Shown: positions 58,783 to 64,000 of the stretch, piece after piece
How the letters are laid out: each line of letters starts with the position of its first letter
How positions within the stretch are numbered: position 1 is the first letter of the stretch
From: SG8-41 sp963802355
Lineage (GTDB): Bacteria; Pseudomonadota; Gammaproteobacteria; Burkholderiales; SG8-41
Length of the DNA stretch: 64,000 bases
Direction: 5' to 3'
Assembly (NCBI GenBank): GCA_963802355.1
Contig: CAWDIV010000012.1
Span: 37,890 to 101,889, forward strand
Position numbers and translations under genes: made by a program
The notes under the pieces: model-generated
The model's database searches: none
Seen by the model: the letters and a program-made list of their open reading frames with translations, nothing else
What the model was told of the DNA's origin: nothing

Positions 58783-59409
58783 ATGGAGTTTTCATTCAAC
58801 CTCGGTATTCTGCTTGGGGCGACCGCCTCGACGCTCACCTTGGTGAGCTTCAGCATGAAAAGCATGTTGCCACTGCGCGCGTTTGCGTTGGCGAGCAACC
58901 TTTTTTTTATCGCCTACGGCTACCTGGATTTGCTGTGGCCGGTGTTAATCCTCCATGCGTGCCTTCTGCCGCTCAATGTGAAACGGCTATTAGACATTCT
59001 CAAGCTCACGGCTGACATCAAGAGGGTGACGGAAATCTCGCCCGTATCGCAGTGGCTGTTGCCGCATATGAACCGGCGCCTTGTTAAGGCGGGAGAGGTG
59101 TTGTTCCGTAAGGGCGACACCGCGGATTCGATGTTCTACGTAGCGAGCGGTGAATTGCGGATGGAAGGCGTAGACCAGAGAATCGGTTCCGGAGAACTGA
59201 TCGGCGAGATCGGTCTTTTTTCACCGGACAGGAAACGCACGCAGACGATCACCTGCCACATCGACGGTGAACTCTACAGCATGACCGACGAGATGCTGTA
59301 CCGACTTTACTACCAGAATCCCAAACTCGGCTTCTATTTCATGCGCTTGATCGTCAGCAGGCTACAGAAGGATATTGCGAATGAGAGATTGGCGCGAGCC
59401 GCCGGTTAA
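58783..59409 (+). CDS. Membrane-anchored cyclic-nucleotide-binding protein
   Basis: A 208-residue protein. The first 70 residues form two or three membrane helices (LGILLGATASTLTLVSFSMK and ASNLFFIAYGYLDLLWPVLI). A cNMP-binding domain follows from about residue 92: HMNRRLVKAGEVLFRKGDTA, DSMFYVASGELRMEG and GSGELIGEIGLFSPDRKRTQ, where the phosphate-binding cassette is recognisable. There is no DNA-binding helix-turn-helix. It may sense cAMP or cGMP at the inner membrane. Confidence 0.82.
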   Translation: MEFSFNLGILLGATASTLTLVSFSMKSMLPLRAFALASNLFFIAYGYLDLLWPVLILHACLLPLNVKRLLDILKLTADIKRVTEISPVSQWLLPHMNRRLVKAGEVLFRKGDTADSMFYVASGELRMEGVDQRIGSGELIGEIGLFSPDRKRTQTITCHIDGELYSMTDEMLYRLYYQNPKLGFYFMRLIVSRLQKDIANERLARAAG

Positions 59410-59646
59410 TGCTAAGTCGGACTTCGCGAAGGTGGAATGGAGAAGAATTAGCTTGAGTGCCCCTCATGACCGGCCGCTGTTGGCCCCGATTGTGGTAGTT
59501 CGCAGTCGAGGTGGGAAGGTCCGCTTCCGTTGCCTTGGAGCGTCTCAAGTTGCCCACGTTACCCGTCCATGTGGCGCTGCACACGGCAAGTTGCCTTGCC
59601 ATCCGAAAGCGGTCACGCCAGATCTGATGCGTCCCGTTTGACCGGC

Positions 59647-59664
59647 GTCAGATATACCGTCAAA
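59647..59664. repeat. 18-bp direct repeat, right copy
   Basis: CGTCAGATATACCGTCAA, one mismatch from 58211-58228 in the same orientation. Together the copies could be the ends or target duplications of an inserted segment. Confidence 0.55.
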
Positions 59665-59756
59665 ACTTTCCGCATGCCACCGATACATCTCGATAGATCG
59701 CGAAAGAAAATTGCCAACGAAAACTCGCTGCCTCGGTCGATTCGACCGCGCGTATC

Positions 59757-59786
59757 CGATAGATCTCGATAGACCTCGATAGATCT
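59757..59786. repeat. Three tandem 10-bp units CGATAGAYCT
   Basis: CGATAGATCT, CGATAGACCT and CGATAGATCT follow without gaps. The same unit, inverted, occurs twice at 58260-58279. Tandem short units like these can be protein-binding sites of a recombinase or regulator. Confidence 0.6.
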
Positions 59787-59860
59787 CGAAACCTACTCCC
59801 ATCCAATCATCAAGCACTTCTATCAAATTACTTTGATTGATGATTTCTTCTAGTGATTTA

Positions 59861-59919
59861 GATGACACTCACAGCCGCTATTATCGAGGCCGCCGTTCGT
59901 GGCGTGCGTGCTCATCGGG
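59861..59919 (+). pseudogene. Exonuclease III fragment
   Basis: GATGACACTCACAGCCGCTA and the following bases encode DDTHSRY-IEAAVRG with one frame break, matching the DDTHSRYIEAAVQG segment of xthA (around 53240-53290). Only about 20 codons remain. It indicates that a second, diverged xthA copy once lay here. Confidence 0.5.
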
Positions 59920-60118
59920 TGGTGACCGGCGCGTTGTCAACGCCAGACAACACAGGACAGCTGCGCGAGGCATTCACAATCGATGCCGTCAGGCGCCCCC
60001 GATTCGCTGTTTGACTCCCTTTGCCGCGGCGCTAGATTGATATACGCGACATTGCGCCCCCCGCGGGTGCGTGCAGGGATCACCGTCCGCGGACAATAGC
60101 GCGAGGCGCACGTTCACT

Positions 60119-60577
60119 ATGGCAAACACCCCTCAATACCCGTCGTCTCCCGCAGAGAACGAGCCGCGCGCGATTCGGCTCACGTTTTCCTATGTCGGAA
60201 ACGAGATAGAGTTGACTGACATACAACGGCTGGCGATGTTCGTCCCGCCAGACGATTCCCGCGAGCCGGGTCGCGAACAGAGCGGGTTCTGGGTGGAAGT
60301 CCGCGATGCCGACGGGCAGCCGCTCTTCCGCCAGCTCATGCACCATCCGATCGAAACGACGCGAGAGGTGTTTCCGGCGGATCCGCACGGCGAGATCATC
60401 CGGACACCGGTCGCCGATCCTCGAGGCGTGTTCAGCATAGTCATCCCGGACCTCGCCGACGCACGGATCCTCGCCTTGGTCGGGAGCCCGTCCGAGGCGG
60501 ACCGCCGCAGCGAAGCCGCACGCGAGATGGCGCGCTTCGACCTGACCAGGATCACCGGTCGGGACTACGACAAATGA
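60119..60577 (+). CDS. Hypothetical protein coupled to M64 peptidase gene
   Basis: A 152-residue protein from ATG 60119. It has a beta-rich pattern (IRLTFSYVGNEIELTDIQRL, GFWVEVRDADGQPLFRQLMH, GVFSIVIPDLADARILALVG), like a small immunoglobulin-type domain, and no signal peptide. Its TGA overlaps the ATG of the metallopeptidase gene, so the two are made together. I do not recognise the family; a partner or inhibitor role for the peptidase is only a guess from coupling. Confidence 0.65.
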   Translation: MANTPQYPSSPAENEPRAIRLTFSYVGNEIELTDIQRLAMFVPPDDSREPGREQSGFWVEVRDADGQPLFRQLMHHPIETTREVFPADPHGEIIRTPVADPRGVFSIVIPDLADARILALVGSPSEADRRSEAAREMARFDLTRITGRDYDK

Positions 60578-62304
60578 GCACCTCCGACGGGAGGATCATA
60601 GGCACGACGCAGATCCTGAACAACGGATCCGACATCAACCGATTCAATATCGCCCTCCTCTCCGAGGGGTATCAGGCGGGGCAGATGGCGCAGTTCGCCA
60701 ACGACGCCAACGCATTCGTCAGAAGGATCAGCCAGACGGCGCCGTTTCATCTGGCGATGAACGCGATCAACGTGTTTCGCGTCGATGTCACCTCCACCGA
60801 CAGCGGCGCCGATGATCCAGTCGCCTGCGGCGGGACGGGGCTCGCGGCGAGGACCTACTTCGATGCGACGTTCTGTGGAGACGGCGTCAACCAGCGCCTG
60901 TGTAACGTCAACGCGACGACCGCGTTCGCCGTCGCCAACGCCCAGGTTCCGCGGCACCGATTGATCGTGGTCATCGTGAACAGCGCCATCTTTGGCGGCG
61001 CGGGCGGGAGCGTCGCCGTCTATTCGCTGGCCGGGAACGCCGTCGAGACGGCCATTCACGAAATCGGGCACACGGCGTTCGCCCTGGCCGACGAATACGA
61101 AACCTTGCGCGGCTGCGCCTCGGGCGAGACCGATCACAACAACGACCCCGCCGTCCTCGAACCGTCGCAGGTCAATATCACCATCACCGGCACGAACAAT
61201 CGCAGCACGCTGAAATGGGGCCGCTTCGTTTCCCCGTCGACCCCCCTTCCGACGACGAAGAACGCCAACTGCGCGGTGTGCGATCCGCAGCCCAGCCCCG
61301 TCGCAACCGACGTGGTCGGGGCGTTCGAGGGCGCGAATACGTATCACTGCCGCGCGTTTCGTTCGGAGTTCGACTGCAAGATGCGGACGCTCGGTACCGT
61401 GTTCTGCCGCGTCTGCCAGGACGCGATCCTGCGCAAGCTCTACCCGTTTTCGCCGCTCACGTTTCGGTTTGCGTGGAAGGGCGTCGGCGGCGACCAGGGC
61501 CTCTACAACGGCCGCGGCAACGACTCCGATCAACGGAACATCTCGGGCAGCGGATCGAGCGCCGGCCCCGCGCTCGCGACGTTCGTCCAGACGTTCATGG
61601 CGTGGAAAGGGATCTTCAACGATCAGGGCATCTACTACAGCCGGCAACGTCATATCGACGGCGTGACGTGGGATACGCAACAGCGCGTTCCGGGTGTGGG
61701 GACGAGCACCGGTCCGGCGCTCGCCGTGTTTCAGGGCAAGCTCTACATGGCGTGGAAAGGGGCCTTCAACGATCAGGGCATCTGGTTCAGCAGCCTCGAT
61801 CTCGCCTTCTCGTGGGCGGCGCAGCGGAACGTCCCCGGCGTCGGCACGAGCACGCGCCCTGCGCTCGCCGCATTTCGAAACCGGCTTTACATGGCGTGGA
61901 AAGGCATCGCAGGCGATCAGAGTATCTGGTTCTCGAGCTACGACGGCGCGAACTGGGCGCCGCAAGCGCCGGTCCCGAACGTTGGCACCAGCGCGTCACC
62001 GAGCCTCGCCGTACTTGGGAACCGGCTCTACATGGTGTGGAAAGGCATCGAAGGCGATCAGGGCGTCTGGTTCACGAGCTTCGACGGCTTCACGTGGGCG
62101 CCGCAGTCGCCCGTGCCAAATGTCGGAACCAGCACGGGCGTTTCGCTCTGTGCCGGACCCGACCGCATCTTCATGTCGTGGAGCGGCGTCGCCGGCGATC
62201 CCAGCCTCTACTACACTGCCTTCGACGGCAGCTTCTGGGGTCCGCAGCACAACTACCTCGACACCGGTTCGAGCTCGGTCCCCGCGGTGCTGGTGACGTT
62301 CTAG
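60574..62304 (+). CDS. M64 family metallopeptidase with lectin-like repeat tail
   Basis: A 576-residue protein. The N-terminal part begins with the M64 (IgA peptidase) pattern FNIALLSEGYQAGQMAQFAN and INVFRVDVTSTDSGADDP, and has the zinc motif AIHEIGHTAFALADEYET (HExxH plus a downstream Asp/Glu). From about residue 300 to the end come six repeats of some 47 residues, pattern YMAWKG--GDQGIWFSS-DG, then VPNVGTS. They resemble the blades of fucose-lectin/sialidase-like propellers. No signal peptide is seen in either coupled gene. Cys pairs suggest export by another route or disulfides. Confidence 0.82.
   Translation: MSTSDGRIIGTTQILNNGSDINRFNIALLSEGYQAGQMAQFANDANAFVRRISQTAPFHLAMNAINVFRVDVTSTDSGADDPVACGGTGLAARTYFDATFCGDGVNQRLCNVNATTAFAVANAQVPRHRLIVVIVNSAIFGGAGGSVAVYSLAGNAVETAIHEIGHTAFALADEYETLRGCASGETDHNNDPAVLEPSQVNITITGTNNRSTLKWGRFVSPSTPLPTTKNANCAVCDPQPSPVATDVVGAFEGANTYHCRAFRSEFDCKMRTLGTVFCRVCQDAILRKLYPFSPLTFRFAWKGVGGDQGLYNGRGNDSDQRNISGSGSSAGPALATFVQTFMAWKGIFNDQGIYYSRQRHIDGVTWDTQQRVPGVGTSTGPALAVFQGKLYMAWKGAFNDQGIWFSSLDLAFSWAAQRNVPGVGTSTRPALAAFRNRLYMAWKGIAGDQSIWFSSYDGANWAPQAPVPNVGTSASPSLAVLGNRLYMVWKGIEGDQGVWFTSFDGFTWAPQSPVPNVGTSTGVSLCAGPDRIFMSWSGVAGDPSLYYTAFDGSFWGPQHNYLDTGSSSVPAVLVTF
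61590..62240 (+). repeat. DNA repeats of about 141-150 bp inside the M64 gene
   Basis: The phrase CGTGGAAAGG recurs near 61601, 61751, 61895 and (as GTGTGGAAAGG) 62036, each followed by GATCAGGGC-type sequence. The spacing is 141-150 bases, matching the protein repeats. High DNA similarity suggests recent expansion or gene conversion. Confidence 0.7.
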
Positions 62305-62529
62305 TCACAAACGACCCTGTGCGTGGCGAATTCGTAGTATGAGGGAATCCGGCCGCGCCGTGCAGCCTTGCGCGCGCTGACGGCCATCGTACGGTTCGTC
62401 GTGTGTCGACCTCCTTATCCTCGCCGTCCACCTGCTGGTCACGTTCGCGAAGCTGTGCGGCCGGGGTGGGGTACGTGCCGTTGCCGCAGAATCTCTACTT
62501 CTTAAGCAGCAACTTCTGATCAGCAATCG

Positions 62530-62725
62530 ATCCAGGCAGCGTGCCCGACCGCTGCACGCAGCCTCGCATGGGGTGCCAGCACCCCGTGGAAGCGGATGAG
62601 GTGCAGCCGCGGGCGCGGCACCGGGCGGCCAGGCGCTGCATGAATTCCAGCGGCGGCATGACGACATGGGTGGTGCCGTCGCGGAAGGCGCTCTGTATGC
62701 TTCTCGTCACCATTCCTCATCGGCC
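62530..62725 (-). mobile_element. IS91-type transposase, C-terminal remnant
   Basis: One minus-strand frame reads FRDGTTHVVMPPLEFMQRLA, and a second continues PRPRLHLIRFHGVLAPHARL. This is the end of the Y2 transposase of the IS91 family, where the RFHGV-APN segment is characteristic. The catalytic tyrosine part is absent, and at least one frameshift is present. The gene end next to the glutaminase-like gene points to past transposition here. Confidence 0.65.
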
Positions 62726-62741
62726 GCGAAGTCGGCGCTCC

Positions 62742-63289
62742 TTACGGGCAATACGCGTACGGCGGTGGTCCGACCGATGACACCGAGCGTAGCTGCAGCG
62801 CCAAGCGATAGTCGGCCAACACGCCGTTCGTCTTTGAAAACGTTGGGTCGGTCTCACCCCACTTCCGGAAGTACCAGTCCAGGGAGTATCAGTCAGCGTG
62901 GCATTGGGATTGTGCTGCACACCCTTCCACGTGGGCCTTCGGGCACCGGCGTCGTGAAGAGTGACGGATCGACGACCATCTCCTGCGACCACAGGAACCA
63001 CCAGCGCCAGCGCCGAACGCAGATGGTCGGCGCGACGTGCCAACCCCACTCGACGAAGCACTGTGGATTGTTGCGCGTGTCGGCTTTCAGCAGCGGTCCG
63101 GACACGGTCAATCCATACCTTCGCGGGCTTCACGCCCATGTTGATCATGAGGCGACGCATCTCATGGGCGCGACCCCAACAGCCATCATCGGGATACATG
63201 AAAGGAATGCATGGTGGCGGAACAGTCAGAGGATTACAGGTAGTGGCGGCCATGGCGTCGAAGACCTGCTGGGCTCGTGCTCGTGACAT
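62742..63289 (-). pseudogene. Protein-glutaminase-like protein, frameshifted
   Basis: The frame from ATG 63289 reads QQVFDAMAATTCNPLTVPPP and CIPFMYPDDGCWGRAHEMRR, with a likely nucleophile Cys in DGCWGRAHEM. A second frame gives FVEWGWHVAPTICVRRWRWW and MVVDPSLFTTPV, with His and Asp of the triad. A third ends NGVLADYRLALQLRSVSSVG and PPPYAYCP before TAA 62742. All pieces match a full-length protein-glutaminase domain, which deamidates protein glutamines. Two or more indels break it; the start upstream of 63289 is unclear. Confidence 0.65.
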
Positions 63290-63370
63290 GCAGCGGAAGC
63301 TGAACCACCACCAGGGCCACCAGCGCCATCGCCAGATCTCGATCAGCCAGCTGAATCAGCCACGGCCACG

Positions 63371-63853
63371 TCAGTCCTCGCGGCGGGGGAAAAGGGGGGA
63401 GTAGCGGGTCGGGTTTCCATCCGGCCCTGGCGTGAACCCGCGCACATCGAGGATGTTGTGTGCGTCATCCTCGGTCACGATCAGGACCACATCCGCTCTT
63501 GCATCGCCTCGCGCAGCTCTCGCTCGAACTCGGCAGAGTCGGGCGCGCGGCGCGGCAGCACGTGCCGCGCGTGCGAGTTGTCCAGGTCGACATCCAGGTC
63601 CAGGACCTCGCTCGGCTGAACACCGACGACGTGCGTGACGTGGGGGATGAGCAGGCGCGTAATGGCAGAGGTGGCTGGCTCGATTTCCAGGTAGACCGGC
63701 TTTCGCAGCTTGCTGAGGCTCTCGAGGATCGGCCGAGGTTCCAGTGTCAGCCCTCTCGGGGTCGAGTCGGACGCGGCGCTGGTTACCCAATTCGACCGCG
63801 TCGCGCTCGACGCGCAGGACGCTGGAGACAACGGCATTCGGGTTCGGCATCAC
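63371..63853 (-). CDS. Hypothetical protein, frameshifted
   Basis: Three frames join in order: PNAVVSSVLRVERDAVELGN, then LESLSKLRKPVYLEIEPATS and HVTHVVGVQPSEVLDLDVDL, then RADVVLIVTEDDAHNILDVR and FPRRED. The product would be about 155 residues. I do not recognise the family. It lies just upstream of the protein-glutaminase-like gene on the same strand and may belong with it, for example as its partner. Confidence 0.45.
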   Translation of the reverse strand: MMPNPNAVVSSVLRVERDAVELGNQRRVRLDPERADTGTSADPREPQQAAKAGLPGNRASHLCHYAPAHPPRHARRRCSAERGPGPGCRPGQLARAARAAAPRARLCRVRARAARGDARADVVLIVTEDDAHNILDVRGFTPGPDGNPTRYSPLFPRRED

Positions 63854-63922
63854 GGCCTCCTTCGCGGTTCGCGCATCCTACCCCGTCCATTCTCGCTACC
63901 GTCCCTTAGGGCTCAAATGTAG

Positions 63923-64000
63923 CCACCGCAGAGCGAGAGCACGGTGTGGTATCTCGGCGTCGAAGTGGATGACGCGTGGCATTGGGCGCATTCGACTTTT
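63923..64000 (+). mobile_element. Tyrosine recombinase, C-terminal remnant
   Basis: The open frame after TAG 63920 reads SESTVWYLGVEVDDAWHWAH and runs off the window. The pattern E-S-T-V-R-Y-L-G-V-E-V-D-D-A is the end of Xer/phage-type integrases, with the catalytic tyrosine before L-G. Here Arg is replaced by Trp and the upstream domain is missing, so it is a decayed piece. Confidence 0.5.

Larger units (their letters stand above)
59410..60118. other. Gene-poor stretch with repeats and remnants
   Basis: About 709 bases. It holds the right 18-bp direct repeat (59647-59664), a single TCGATAGATC at 59691, three tandem 10-bp units (59757-59786), and a short exonuclease III remnant (59861-59919). 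After it a plus-strand frame (VTGALSTPDNTGQLREAFTI, ending at TGA near 60014) looks like the end of an unknown gene. Confidence 0.5.

Noticed and set aside
59757..59786. CRISPR-like array
   Set aside because: The units are only 10 bp and directly adjacent with no spacers, and no cas gene is present.
60565..61965. 466-codon frame antisense to the M64 gene
   Set aside because: Its repeats simply mirror the DNA repeats of the M64 gene; no protein family pattern.

Overview
The window is GC-rich (roughly 60-65 %) bacterial DNA with dense genes on both strands. The gene set points to a betaproteobacterium of the Burkholderiales/Nitrosomonadales kind, probably from soil or water. Pointers are a Bug/TctC-type solute receptor fragment, a fused isobutyryl-CoA mutase (IcmF), a DUF3734-type patatin next to 3-hydroxybutyrate dehydrogenase, a PaoABC-type aldehyde oxidoreductase, DUF899/DUF427/DUF302/DUF547 proteins and a Pst phosphate transporter. 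I cannot place it more precisely without searches. No rRNA, tRNA or CRISPR array was recognised.

Layout. 0-4 kb: a reductase cut by the window edge, a frameshifted DUF899 gene, a ~0.9 kb tandem duplication carrying two near-identical SRPBCC genes, and gene remnants. 4-10.3 kb: AraC regulator, VOC remnant, DoxX-like protein, an NmrA-SDR-sigma factor operon, and a divergent EamA exporter/ArsR-type regulator pair. 10.3-13.4 kb: small accessory genes (DUF427, SMR exporter, GFA, cupin, DUF1801), several followed directly by integron attC-like recombination sites. 13.6-17.4 kb: a complete three-subunit molybdenum aldehyde oxidoreductase. 17.6-21.8 kb: DUF899, DUF1579-like, monooxygenase, a trypsin-like PDZ protease and a LuxR regulator with a degenerate receiver. 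22-28.8 kb: TetR regulator plus a tripartite RND efflux operon with matching operator palindromes. 28.8-33.6 kb: SDR, VOC, an FAD monooxygenase followed by another attC-like site, a DUF1579-like gene and remnants. 33.7-38.3 kb: pstSCAB followed by a phosphonoacetate-hydrolase-like gene, with a candidate Pho box. 38.4-40 kb: two broken genes and an intact 3-hydroxybutyrate dehydrogenase. 40.1-43.7 kb: a two-gene operon of a protein with three TIR-like modules and a membrane-anchored nSTAND NTPase. 43.7-45.2 kb: GST and a VapBC toxin-antitoxin pair. 45.6-50 kb: IcmF and a divergent corrinoid-binding-type protein. 50.2-54.5 kb: Rieske/FAD reductase, exonuclease III, DUF302 and several remnants. 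55-57.1 kb: radical SAM plus DUF547 operon. 57.5-60.1 kb: a repeat-rich, gene-poor stretch around a cyclic-nucleotide-binding membrane protein. 60.1-62.3 kb: a small protein plus M64 metallopeptidase with repeats. 62.3-64 kb: broken IS91-type transposase, protein-glutaminase-like gene and a tyrosine recombinase tail.

Two patterns run through the window. First, many genes carry frameshifts, clustered near 0.8-6.6, 23-27.5, 33.7-39.3 and 62.5-64 kb, while long genes elsewhere (IcmF, PaoC, nSTAND, M64) are intact; this could be regional indel error in the assembly or real decay. Second, several genes keep both ends but have lost the middle. The best candidates for unusual biology are the TIR/nSTAND operon and the attC-like cassette cluster that has no integron integrase in view.
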